DNA of 64,000 bases from Sphingobacterium sp. UGAL515B_05 (lineage in GTDB: Bacteria > Bacteroidota > Bacteroidia > Sphingobacteriales > Sphingobacteriaceae): positions 4,898,001 through 4,962,000 of the forward strand of contig NZ_CP109907.1 in the NCBI RefSeq assembly GCF_033097525.1, given 5' to 3'. This document shows, piece by piece, positions 53,288 to 62,661 of the stretch. The notes below the pieces were generated by a model, which did not search any database, was not told the origin of the DNA, and saw only the letters and a list, made by a program, of their open reading frames with translations. The position numbers and the translations under genes are program-made. How positions within the stretch are numbered: position 1 is the stretch's first letter; each line of letters opens with the position of its first letter.

Positions 53288-53486
53288 TTTATATTATTTT
53301 ATAAACTGCAATTATTGAAGAGGTATAGGTAGAACGTAGCTCAAAAAGATTCGTTTTAATTTTAAATTATTTTTTTTCTACAGTATTTTCAGATTTCTTA
53401 GACCTTTTTCCATCTTTCTTTTTTGAAATTCATATGAACTAAAATTGCTGGCGGACGTTCTGATCTAAAATGAAATTCAGCGAGCC

Positions 53487-56400
53487 ATGCAGATGAATAG
53501 AAATGTATCTATAAATACACCAAAGACTACTTACAGAATTCAGTTTCACAAAGAATTTAACTTTTCGGATTTCAAAAGGATCATTCCTTACTTAAGAGAC
53601 CTGGGCATCGATACAATCTATGCTGCACCTATTTTTCAGTCAACACCAGGCAGTATGCATGGTTATGACGGTACAAATTTGAATAAAATAAATAGTGAGC
53701 TTGGTACGCTGGACGAGCTGAGATCCATTAAAAAAGAGTTAAGTGAATATCATATCAAATGGTTACAGGATATTGTTCCGAACCATATGGCGTTTCATCC
53801 CTCGAATGAATGGCTAATGAATCTGCTCGAATTTGGACAGACATCAAAATTTAGCCATTTTTTTGATACCTGCTATAGTTCCAATGTATACGAGAAAGGA
53901 AAGTTAATGGTGCCTATCTTGTCTGAGACCTTAGACGAAACGGTTTCAAACCATGAAATTACTGTCGTTTTCTCAGACGATAGTCTTCGGCTTTCTTATC
54001 AGGAAAACCTCTATCCACTTTCGCCTGAATCCTATTTTTTCATCCTTAATGATTATTTAAAAGCAAGCCAATCGGATTATAGTGGACTTCTGGTTCAAAT
54101 AAATACGGCTCAAGCTAATGGAGATGTTGAGGAATGGAGAGAACTCCGTGCGCATATTTTTAAGAATCTTTCAGATGAGAAATTAAAGCATATTCTTGAT
54201 CAGTTTAATAATAATCTGGAAAGTATTCACGAACTGGTGGCTAGTCAGAGTTATGAGCTTTGTCCTTGGTGGTTTACAAATCAACGTATAAATTTTAGAC
54301 GTTTTTTTACGGTCAATGAATTGATTTGTTTAAATGTGCAAGACAAAAATGTATTTGAGCAGTCGCATAAGCTTATAAAAAAACTTGTCGATGAAGAACT
54401 GATTGATGGATTAAGGATTGATCATATTGATGGACTTTATAAGCCTACTGACTATTTATTTAATTTGAGGAAATTAATCGGTCCACAGCCTTATATAGTT
54501 GCGGAAAAAATACTTGAACAGGGGGAGAAACTTCCACTCGAATGGCCTATACAGGGAACAACAGGTTACGATTTTTTGTCGGCTTCCAATAATGTTTGCT
54601 CCTGTAAATCGGGAAAGAAAATATTGGACAAGTATTATAGAAAAGTTATTGGAGAAAATATATCCATCAAAAAACAACAGTATATAAAAAAGAGCATAAT
54701 TCTCAAGGAACACATGCTGGGCGAGCTTAATAACCTGGCCCGGTCATTGGCATCACTTTTAGCCGTTAAAAGTCCGAATAAGCTAGGGTCTTTAAAAGAT
54801 ATTCTAACCTCTTTTCTGGGATTTTTCCCTGTTTATCGATTATATGACGAAAGCTTTCCACTGGTGGCAAACAATTTCGATCTGCTGTCTTCTCTTTTTA
54901 AAAAGTTGACCCGAAAGCCCGAGCTCGATCAAAAGCTGGTTAATCAATTTCGAGAACTGTTTGAGCAAGCACAGGCAGATTCAGAATCGCCGAGCCAAAC
55001 TGCTGTGGTTGATTTTTTTCTCCGATGTATGCAGTTGGCCGGCCCAGTAATGGCTAAGGGGGTGGAAGATACGTTAATGTATACCTACAACCGTTTTATA
55101 GGACACAATGAAGTCGGCGATCATCCGGATAACTGGGGGCTAAGTAAAAAGAAATTCCACAAATTAATGCAGGAAAGGCAAAACTTTTGGCCACTGTCCA
55201 TCAATGCAAGTTCTACACACGATACCAAACGTGGTGAAGATTCGCGAAGTCGCTTATTAGTCCTCACCGCTATGGCTCGGAAATGGGTTAAACAGGTTCA
55301 GATTTGGCAAGATGTGGTTTGGAATGAATATCGAAAAGACCTCCCACATCCGAATGATGAATATTTTATTTATCAGTCATTGGTAGCGTCTTATCCAATG
55401 GAAAAACAAGATGGTGAAGCATCCAAAGCATTTGAAAAACGTTTTTTGGACTACTTGGTTAAATATCTGCGCGAAGGGAAAGAGCGCTCGAGCTGGGAAA
55501 ATCCAAATCTAACCTATGAAGACGCTGTTCGGGAATTTGCCTCTTTTTTGCTTGATAAAGATCGTCCATTTTTTACGAGCTTTTATCAATTTATTGAAGC
55601 GGTAGCTGATTTCGGGATTTTAAACTCGCTTACACAGCAAATCTTGAAATTTACTTGTCCCGGTGTACCTGATATTTACCAGGGGTCGGAACTCTGGAAC
55701 CATAGTTTTGTTGATCCCGACAATCGACGACCGATAGATTATCAATTAAGTGAAAATCTGCTGCAGGCAATTGAAAATATGCCCAACGACAGTCGAATTC
55801 GACAATTATGGCAGAATAGATACGATGGGACAATTAAACTATGGTTTGTTAAGGAATTGGTAAAACTCAGAAAGTATGATGCTGCACTTGCACCAGATAG
55901 CAGTTATATTCCGTTAAAAGTAAGCGGTCGTTACCGTAAACATATTTTGGCATTCGCGCGTAGATCTGGAGATGATTGGATGATCGTAGTACTTCCGCTA
56001 CACCTGGCTGCTATCGGTAAAATCTCCAAATTCGTAACTGGCTCATTTACCTGGGCAGATACGAGCGTTCATCTTCCCGTAAATCATTCCGTGACCTGGC
56101 ATCACATGCTATTTGACGTAGCGGGCGAAGGCACAGAAATTTCAGTGAACGCCATTTTTAGGGATCTTCCAATGGCTATTTTAAAATACAAAAGTACCCT
56201 ACCTAAGCGTAGTGCGGGTGTTTTAATGCATATCAGCTCATTGCCATCATCCTATGGAATTGGTGATTTGGGATCCGGAGCACGTCGTTTTGTTAAACAA
56301 CTACATTATAGCGGCCAAAGCTGGTGGCAAGTTCTTCCTTTAGGGCCGACAGATGTAACGCAAAACCATTCTCCTTACAGCACCCTAAGTAGTAGAGCAG

Positions 56401-57689
56401 GTAATCCATTATTCATCGATTTAAACGAATTACTAGAATTTGGCTTATTGGAAAGGGGGGAACTAAAGACTTTAAAAAGAAATAGTTCTAAAACAATAGA
56501 TTTTGCTGATATAGTCTTCACAAAAAACAAACTTTTGGAGAAGGCATTTAATCGTCTTTCTGTTCAACATGCGCTTGATTTCTCCGAATTTGTAGCCCGT
56601 GAATCTTCGTGGCTTGAGGATTATGCACTTTTCAAAGTTCTAAAAAACAGACATGGGAATCGTCCTTGGTATGAGTGGCCAACACAATACAAACATCGCG
56701 ATAGTACTGCAATTAACGATTTCGCAGTTGAATTCGCAGATGAATTGCGAAAGGAAAAATGGTTTCAATACCTATTTTTCAGACAATGGGATGCCATAAG
56801 AAACTACGCATACGATTATGGCGTAAGATTTATCGGTGATATTCCATTTTATGTTGCCTATGATTCTGCCGATGTTTGGGCCAATCCGCACTATTTTTCC
56901 ATAGGGGAAAATGGTACTATTAAAAATGTTGCTGGGGTTCCGCCTGATTACTTTAATGCAGCGGGGCAATTATGGGGGATGCCGACTTATCATTGGGAAT
57001 CACTCAAAAAAGATGGCTACAAATGGTGGATTGAGCGCCTGTCACACAATTGTGCGCTGTTTGATAGGTTGCGGCTTGATCATTTTAGAGCATTTTCTTC
57101 CTATTGGGAAGTTCCCTTTGAAGAAACTTCCGCCAAGAATGGAAGTTGGTCAACAGGTCCTGGTTCGGATTTTTTTGATCAAGTAAAAGTTCATTTAGAT
57201 GACATGCCTTTTATCGCTGAAGATCTTGGAGACATTGATGCGAAGGTATACGATCTGCGCGATCAATACAACTTTCCGGGCATGGCGGTTTTACAGTTCG
57301 CTTTTGATAAAGATATGGCACATTCGCCCCATATTCCACATCATTATTGCAGAAATTCTGTTGCCTATCCGGGAACACACGATAATAATACGACACTTTC
57401 TTGGTATCGTGAAGATCTTAAATCATCGAGTAAAATAAATATCAATACCTATTTTGGACAAATTATTGACAGCGGAAATGTAAATGAGGTCCTCATACGA
57501 TCACTTTACGCTTCTGTCGCAGACACAGTCATTGTTGCGATGCAAGATATCCTCAATCTTGGTGGATCATGTCGTATGAACCGACCTGCCACTACGACCG
57601 GAAATTGGTTGTGGCGCATGCAGAAAAGAGCTTTTTCTCCAAAACTTCAGGCGAGATTAAATGACTACGCAAAAATATACAACCGTTAA
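53487..57689 (+). CDS. treY-malQ: Maltooligosyltrehalose synthase / 4-alpha-glucanotransferase fusion
   Basis: 1400 residues. Residues ~10-880 are TreY (GH13): TTYRIQFHKEFNFSDF at the start, QDIVPNHMAF (~94), the nucleophile Asp in GLRIDHIDGL (~311), the acid Glu in YIVAEKIL (~339) and THDTKRGEDSRSRL (~576). Residues ~905-1395 are MalQ (GH77): RSAGVLMHISSLPSSYGIGD, RLDHFRAFSSYWEVP (Asp ~1197), AEDLGD (Glu ~1245) and GTHDNNTT. TreY turns the reducing end of maltodextrin into a trehalose unit; MalQ reshuffles short glucans, so the fusion can recycle stubs left by TreY/TreZ. First gene of a three-gene operon. Confidence 0.93.
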   Translation: MQMNRNVSINTPKTTYRIQFHKEFNFSDFKRIIPYLRDLGIDTIYAAPIFQSTPGSMHGYDGTNLNKINSELGTLDELRSIKKELSEYHIKWLQDIVPNHMAFHPSNEWLMNLLEFGQTSKFSHFFDTCYSSNVYEKGKLMVPILSETLDETVSNHEITVVFSDDSLRLSYQENLYPLSPESYFFILNDYLKASQSDYSGLLVQINTAQANGDVEEWRELRAHIFKNLSDEKLKHILDQFNNNLESIHELVASQSYELCPWWFTNQRINFRRFFTVNELICLNVQDKNVFEQSHKLIKKLVDEELIDGLRIDHIDGLYKPTDYLFNLRKLIGPQPYIVAEKILEQGEKLPLEWPIQGTTGYDFLSASNNVCSCKSGKKILDKYYRKVIGENISIKKQQYIKKSIILKEHMLGELNNLARSLASLLAVKSPNKLGSLKDILTSFLGFFPVYRLYDESFPLVANNFDLLSSLFKKLTRKPELDQKLVNQFRELFEQAQADSESPSQTAVVDFFLRCMQLAGPVMAKGVEDTLMYTYNRFIGHNEVGDHPDNWGLSKKKFHKLMQERQNFWPLSINASSTHDTKRGEDSRSRLLVLTAMARKWVKQVQIWQDVVWNEYRKDLPHPNDEYFIYQSLVASYPMEKQDGEASKAFEKRFLDYLVKYLREGKERSSWENPNLTYEDAVREFASFLLDKDRPFFTSFYQFIEAVADFGILNSLTQQILKFTCPGVPDIYQGSELWNHSFVDPDNRRPIDYQLSENLLQAIENMPNDSRIRQLWQNRYDGTIKLWFVKELVKLRKYDAALAPDSSYIPLKVSGRYRKHILAFARRSGDDWMIVVLPLHLAAIGKISKFVTGSFTWADTSVHLPVNHSVTWHHMLFDVAGEGTEISVNAIFRDLPMAILKYKSTLPKRSAGVLMHISSLPSSYGIGDLGSGARRFVKQLHYSGQSWWQVLPLGPTDVTQNHSPYSTLSSRAGNPLFIDLNELLEFGLLERGELKTLKRNSSKTIDFADIVFTKNKLLEKAFNRLSVQHALDFSEFVARESSWLEDYALFKVLKNRHGNRPWYEWPTQYKHRDSTAINDFAVEFADELRKEKWFQYLFFRQWDAIRNYAYDYGVRFIGDIPFYVAYDSADVWANPHYFSIGENGTIKNVAGVPPDYFNAAGQLWGMPTYHWESLKKDGYKWWIERLSHNCALFDRLRLDHFRAFSSYWEVPFEETSAKNGSWSTGPGSDFFDQVKVHLDDMPFIAEDLGDIDAKVYDLRDQYNFPGMAVLQFAFDKDMAHSPHIPHHYCRNSVAYPGTHDNNTTLSWYREDLKSSSKININTYFGQIIDSGNVNEVLIRSLYASVADTVIVAMQDILNLGGSCRMNRPATTTGNWLWRMQKRAFSPKLQARLNDYAKIYNR

Positions 57690-57697
57690 ACATAAAG

Positions 57698-59806
57698 ATG
57701 GAAACAAAAATCAATACTGGAAGCCCTTATCCTTTGGGCGCAACTTACGATGGAGAAGGGGTTAACTTTGCCCTTTTCTCCGAAAATGCCGAAGCTGTCG
57801 AACTTTATCTCTATGATAGTTCGAACCAACAAGAAATCGAGCAATTTAAAATAACGGAGAAGACGCATCAAGTTTGGCATATTTATGTTTCGGGAATTAA
57901 GCCAGGACAACTGTATGGTTATCGTGTGCACGGTCCTTACGATCCGGCCCAGGGGCATCGTTTTAACCCGCATAAATTACTGATTGATCCCTATGCGAAA
58001 GCAATTTCGGGTGTCGTACAATGGAATGATGCTTTATTTGCGTACAATATAGGCGAGGACGATTTGAGTTTAGATACAACTGATAGCGCCCCTTTCGTCC
58101 CGAAATCTGTGGTTATAGACGGTCATTTTGATTGGGGGGACGACCATCCTCCGCGTATACCGATGCACCAAAGTGTGATTTATGAAACACATGTAAAAGG
58201 TTTTACAGCAACTCATCCAGAGATTCCCGAAGAAATAAGAGGAACATACGCAGCCTTGGCGCATCCTGTCACCATAAATTACTTAAAGGAATTGGGGATC
58301 ACTGCAATTGAATTATTGCCTATACACCATTTTATTACAGACCGTCACCTTCAGGATAAAGGACTAACTAACTATTGGGGATATAACAGTATTGGTTTTT
58401 TTGCCCCTGATGTGCGCTATTCAGCTTCGGGTACCTATGGAGAACAGGTCGTGGAATTCAAGGAAATGGTAAAAGCACTCCATAGTGCAGGGATAGAAGT
58501 TATCCTTGATGTCGTTTACAATCATACAGGCGAAGGGAATGAAATGGGGCCAACACTCTCTTTTAGAGGAATTGACAATGCTTCATATTATCGTTTGGCT
58601 GAAGATCCACGTTATTATATGGATTTTACTGGAACAGGCAATACATTAAATACCCGCCAGCCTAATGTACTACGGCTGATCATGGATAGTTTACGCTATT
58701 GGGTGCAGGAAATGCACGTTGATGGATTCCGTTTTGATCTAGCTTCAGCATTAGCGCGGGAGCTCCATGACGTAGATAAATTGAGCTCTTTCTTTGACGT
58801 TATCCATCAGGATCCCGTGATCTCACAGGTTAAACTAATTGCAGAACCGTGGGATATTGGAGAAGGAGGGTATCAGGTCGGCGAGTTCCCCGCCGGTTGG
58901 GCCGAATGGAATGGAAAGTATCGTGACTGTATCCGCGATTATTGGATCGGAGCGGACAGTATGATCGCTGAATTTGCTAATCGCCTAACGGGATCCTCCG
59001 ATTTATACCGGGGTGACAATCGTACACCTTCCGCCAGTATAAATTTCATTACTGCACATGACGGATTTACGCTCCACGATCTGGTATCGTATAACGAAAA
59101 GCACAATGAAGCTAATGGTGAGGATAATAACGATGGAGAAAGCCACAACCGCTCCTGGAACTGCGGGGCAGAAGGACCTACAGATGATTCTACGGTAAAT
59201 AACCTAAGAGAAAAACAAAAAAGAAACATGCTCGTCACCTTATTTCTTTCCCAGGGAGTACCTATGCTTGTCGCTGGCGATGAACATGGGCGAACACAGC
59301 AGGGCAATAATAACGCCTATTGTCAGGACAATGAGATTTCATGGCTCAACTGGGCCAATGTAGATGTATCTTTATTGGACTTCACTAAAAAATTGATCCA
59401 TTTTAGGCGAGAACATCCGGTATTCTGTCGTCGCAAATGGTTTCAAGGATTGCCTATCCGCGGTACAGGTGTTGAAGATATCGTATGGTTTCTTCCAGAT
59501 GCATCTGAGATGGATGATCATCACTGGCAGGAAGACTATGCGCGCTCACTCGCTGTGTTTTTAAACGGTGCGGGAATTAGATCAGTAGATACTGATGGAA
59601 AGAAAATCGTGGATGCTAATTTTTACCTGCTATTTAATGCGTATTGGGAAGATGTAACCTACACGCTCCCCGGTGAAAATTATGGGGCTGGTTGGTTTAA
59701 GATCTTAGATACGAATAATGATACGATAGAAAGCTTTGGAAACTATTCAGCAGGAGATTCTATTTTAGTGCCCTCACGTTCCATACTTTTATTTCAGTCA
59801 CAATAA
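57698..59806 (+). CDS. glgX: Glycogen debranching enzyme (GlgX/TreX type)
   Basis: 702 residues. An N-terminal CBM48-like region (~10-110, GSPYPLGATYDGEGVNFALF) is followed by a GH13 catalytic barrel: DVVYNHTGEGNEMG (~270), nucleophile Asp in GFRFDLASAL (~346), Glu in LIAEPWDIG (~382) and FITAHDGFTL (~450). It hydrolyses alpha-1,6 branches and supplies linear maltodextrin to the fused TreY-MalQ upstream and TreZ downstream. It begins 8 nt after the fusion gene, so the two are co-translated. Confidence 0.93.
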   Translation: METKINTGSPYPLGATYDGEGVNFALFSENAEAVELYLYDSSNQQEIEQFKITEKTHQVWHIYVSGIKPGQLYGYRVHGPYDPAQGHRFNPHKLLIDPYAKAISGVVQWNDALFAYNIGEDDLSLDTTDSAPFVPKSVVIDGHFDWGDDHPPRIPMHQSVIYETHVKGFTATHPEIPEEIRGTYAALAHPVTINYLKELGITAIELLPIHHFITDRHLQDKGLTNYWGYNSIGFFAPDVRYSASGTYGEQVVEFKEMVKALHSAGIEVILDVVYNHTGEGNEMGPTLSFRGIDNASYYRLAEDPRYYMDFTGTGNTLNTRQPNVLRLIMDSLRYWVQEMHVDGFRFDLASALARELHDVDKLSSFFDVIHQDPVISQVKLIAEPWDIGEGGYQVGEFPAGWAEWNGKYRDCIRDYWIGADSMIAEFANRLTGSSDLYRGDNRTPSASINFITAHDGFTLHDLVSYNEKHNEANGEDNNDGESHNRSWNCGAEGPTDDSTVNNLREKQKRNMLVTLFLSQGVPMLVAGDEHGRTQQGNNNAYCQDNEISWLNWANVDVSLLDFTKKLIHFRREHPVFCRRKWFQGLPIRGTGVEDIVWFLPDASEMDDHHWQEDYARSLAVFLNGAGIRSVDTDGKKIVDANFYLLFNAYWEDVTYTLPGENYGAGWFKILDTNNDTIESFGNYSAGDSILVPSRSILLFQSQ

Positions 59807-59820
59807 AGTGGGAGATATTG

Positions 59821-61638
59821 ATGAGCGAGACAGGAATTAAACAATTGGGTATTCGTCGCAATGGTGACCATTGGCAGATTCGCGTATGGGCACCAATGGC
59901 AAAGAATGTGCATTGCCGATTTTATCAAAAAGATATGGAGATTGCGCTTAAGCCCCAACAATATGGTTATTGGTACGCGGAGACTGATTTATTAACAGCT
60001 GGAGATTTATACCGGATCAGTGTCGATGGCAAGGAATTGCCGGACCCGATTTCGCTCTCCCAGCCAGAAGGTGTACATGGTCCCTCAAAAGTCGTTGATC
60101 TCACTTTTTCTTGGACCGATACAGACTATCGGCCTCCAGCATTGTCTGATTTTATTATTTACGAGCTTCATGTAGGAACATTTACTTCATCCCATGATTT
60201 TGATGGTGTTATCAAAAAGATTCCCTATCTGAAAGATTTGGGTATCACTGCTATTGAAATTATGCCTGTTGCACAGTTTCCAGGTGAAAGAAATTGGGGT
60301 TACGATGGTGTTTTTCCATTTGCAGTGCAGCATTCCTATGGTGGTACATCGGAACTTCAAAGGCTTGTGAATTCCTGTCATGAGGCCAATATTGCGGTAA
60401 TTTTGGATGTCGTCTATAATCATCTCGGTCCCGAGGGAAACTATTTCTCGAATTATGGCCCATATTTTACCGACAAATACCATACGCCCTGGGGTAATGC
60501 GCTGAATTATGACGATAGCTATTGTCATGGACAGCGGGATCTGGTACTGAACAATGTACGCATGTGGTTTGAAGACTTTCATATCGATGCGCTGCGTCTG
60601 GATGCGGTACATGCAATCAAGGATTTTAACGCTGTTCATATCCTTCAGCAAATTCGGAAGGAAACGGATGAAATTATTGCTAAATCCGGAAAAAACCATT
60701 TTCTATTTATTGAATGTGATCTTAACGATAGACGATTTCTAGACCCATTGGCGAAAAATGGTTTTGGGATGGATGCACAATGGCTAGATGAATTTCACCA
60801 CGCTTTAAGAGTAAGCGTGGGCGAACCAAAAAAAGGGTACTATGAGGAATTTAATGGATTGGCCGATCTCGCAAAAGCTTATGAAAAAGCATATGTATTC
60901 GATGGAAACTATTCTCCCCATCGGGAAAAATTCTTTGGAACGGACACGCTAGGTATCGAAGGGAATCATTTTATAGTTTTCTGCCAGAATCATGATCAAG
61001 TCGGCAATAGGATGATGGGCGATCGCGCGGCTTCACTCTATCCTGTAGAAATTACGCGACTTATGGCTTTTGCCGTGTTCATATCACCGTATCTTCCTTT
61101 ACTGTTCATGGGAGAAGAATGGGGTACAAAACGAGCTTTTCCCTATTTTACCAGTCATAGTGACCCCAAACTTGTAGCGCAGGTGAGACAGGGAAGAAAA
61201 AAAGAGTTTGAAGATTTTTTTGAAGATTCAGGATTTCTCGACCCGCAGGACGAGACGATATTTAGGAATACCGTATTGAATTGGGACGAACAGGATAGCG
61301 AAGTCCATCAGAAACATTTATCTTATTATAGATCCCTGATAGCATTCCGTAAAATCAATCCTGTGCTGAAAAATATACAGCGCGATGAAATAACGGCTAA
61401 ATGTCTCCCGAATCAAAAGGTACTTATCTTAGCGATGAAAAAAAACGATAGTTCTTTATTTGTAATGATGAATTTTTCTGCCACTGTACAACAGGTAACG
61501 CTACCTGAAGATCTGCAATGGAAAATTATATTTAATACGAATGAAATGGATGCCGCGGTTTTGTCAGATACTGATTATGCTCAAATCACTGTCGCATCGC
61601 TAAAGCCTTGGTCTGGTCAGGTCTATATTTCTAGCTAG
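59821..61638 (+). CDS. treZ: Maltooligosyltrehalose trehalohydrolase
   Basis: 605 residues from ATG 59821. An N-terminal E-set domain (~5-95, IRVWAPMAKNVHCRFY) is followed by a GH13 barrel: DVVYNHLGPEGNYF (~197), Asp in LRLDAVHAI (~260), Glu in LFIECDLND (~298) and CQNHDQVGNR (~388). LGPEGNYF is diagnostic for TreZ. It releases trehalose from the end made by TreY. The gene follows glgX by 14 nt. A palindromic repeat overlaps its last base and continues downstream. Confidence 0.94.
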   Translation: MSETGIKQLGIRRNGDHWQIRVWAPMAKNVHCRFYQKDMEIALKPQQYGYWYAETDLLTAGDLYRISVDGKELPDPISLSQPEGVHGPSKVVDLTFSWTDTDYRPPALSDFIIYELHVGTFTSSHDFDGVIKKIPYLKDLGITAIEIMPVAQFPGERNWGYDGVFPFAVQHSYGGTSELQRLVNSCHEANIAVILDVVYNHLGPEGNYFSNYGPYFTDKYHTPWGNALNYDDSYCHGQRDLVLNNVRMWFEDFHIDALRLDAVHAIKDFNAVHILQQIRKETDEIIAKSGKNHFLFIECDLNDRRFLDPLAKNGFGMDAQWLDEFHHALRVSVGEPKKGYYEEFNGLADLAKAYEKAYVFDGNYSPHREKFFGTDTLGIEGNHFIVFCQNHDQVGNRMMGDRAASLYPVEITRLMAFAVFISPYLPLLFMGEEWGTKRAFPYFTSHSDPKLVAQVRQGRKKEFEDFFEDSGFLDPQDETIFRNTVLNWDEQDSEVHQKHLSYYRSLIAFRKINPVLKNIQRDEITAKCLPNQKVLILAMKKNDSSLFVMMNFSATVQQVTLPEDLQWKIIFNTNEMDAAVLSDTDYAQITVASLKPWSGQVYISS

Positions 61639-61675
61639 ATGCATGGGGTATAAAAATTTTTATATCCCATGCATC
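61638..61675. repeat. 38-bp near-palindrome, copy 2
   Basis: The left half GATGCATGGGGTATAAAAA pairs with the right half at 18 of 19 positions plus one G-T wobble. Position 10 differs from copy 1 at 32991 on both arms (T-A there, G-C here), a compensated change. The same flank CAGATTTTTATATCGCGTT follows. It starts at the treZ stop and may act as its terminator. Confidence 0.85.
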
Positions 61676-61830
61676 AGATTTTTATATCGCGTTGAGCACC
61701 CATCTTTGAACACCGAGAGGCAACACGCTGCGGCATGTTGTTTTTGCCGAGTGATGAACTATTGTAACCGGAGAAATGTTTTAAGATTGAATTTTGGGGG
61801 GCACATTAAGATTTTTGATTTTAAAAGGTT

Positions 61831-62511
61831 ATGATTGATATACAAAAAATATTCGCTGAGGGGGTGGAAAGCTCCTTTCTTGTTGAAATAGGTGCAAGAA
61901 CAGTAATAATGTTTCTTCTAATTTTGATAATTCTAAGGCTCTCGGGTAGAAGGGGAGTTCGGCAGTTAACTCTTTTTGAGGTTGCGATTATTATTAGTTT
62001 GGGCTCAGCTGCGGGAGATCCAATGTTTCAAGAAGATATCCCAATTTTTCATGCGATTGTTGTCTTTATAGGTGTAATTTTCGTGTATAAGTTGATAACC
62101 TGGCTCGCTTCCCGATCAGAGAAGGTTGCCCATTTATTGGAAGGTAAAGTTTTACCTGTAGTAAAGGATGGCGTATTTGATATAAAACATGAAAATGATA
62201 ATACCTTTTCGCGTATGGAATTTTTTTCTGAACTGAGAAATTTAAATGTCGAACATTTGGGACAGGTTAAGGAAGGGATTCTAGAAGTCGATGGAACCTT
62301 AAGCGTTTTATTTTATGCTGATAATGATGTGCGATATGGGCTACCCTTATTCCCATCATCTTACAAAATGGTTGATGTATCCAGTTCCGAAGGGCCATTT
62401 GCATGCATGTATTGCGGCCATGTTCTATTTAGTTTTGAGAATGATTGCCAGTCATGTCCAAGATGCAATAAAACACAATGGAGCATAGCTTTGAATTCCC
62501 GAAGGGTTTAG
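61831..62511 (+). CDS. DUF421 membrane protein with C-terminal zinc ribbon
   Basis: 226 residues. Three membrane helices (~22-39, 48-62, 70-88) and the DUF421/YetF cytoplasmic domain (~90-165, ending near GLPLFPSS). The tail holds CMYC (192-195) and CQSCPRC (206-212), five cysteines able to form a zinc ribbon. DUF421 proteins are linked to spore or stress physiology in Firmicutes, with unknown mechanism. Monocistronic; the promoter is probably just after the palindromic repeat. Confidence 0.82.
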   Translation: MIDIQKIFAEGVESSFLVEIGARTVIMFLLILIILRLSGRRGVRQLTLFEVAIIISLGSAAGDPMFQEDIPIFHAIVVFIGVIFVYKLITWLASRSEKVAHLLEGKVLPVVKDGVFDIKHENDNTFSRMEFFSELRNLNVEHLGQVKEGILEVDGTLSVLFYADNDVRYGLPLFPSSYKMVDVSSSEGPFACMYCGHVLFSFENDCQSCPRCNKTQWSIALNSRRV

Positions 62512-62661
62512 AAGAAATAATTCATGGTATTATTTGAATAAATCATAGCCTTGTGTTAAATTATGGGAAACTAATTTAGCCGTTCTTTTAATAGCTGCCC
62601 AGCGGCAATAAGATTGAAACCACCGGGCAAGCTTAGGTTTACCGCAACAGGGGAGTTGCTG

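Noticed and set aside
61643..61834. Plus-strand frame across the second palindrome
   Set aside because: It is made of the repeat and its flank; no protein features.
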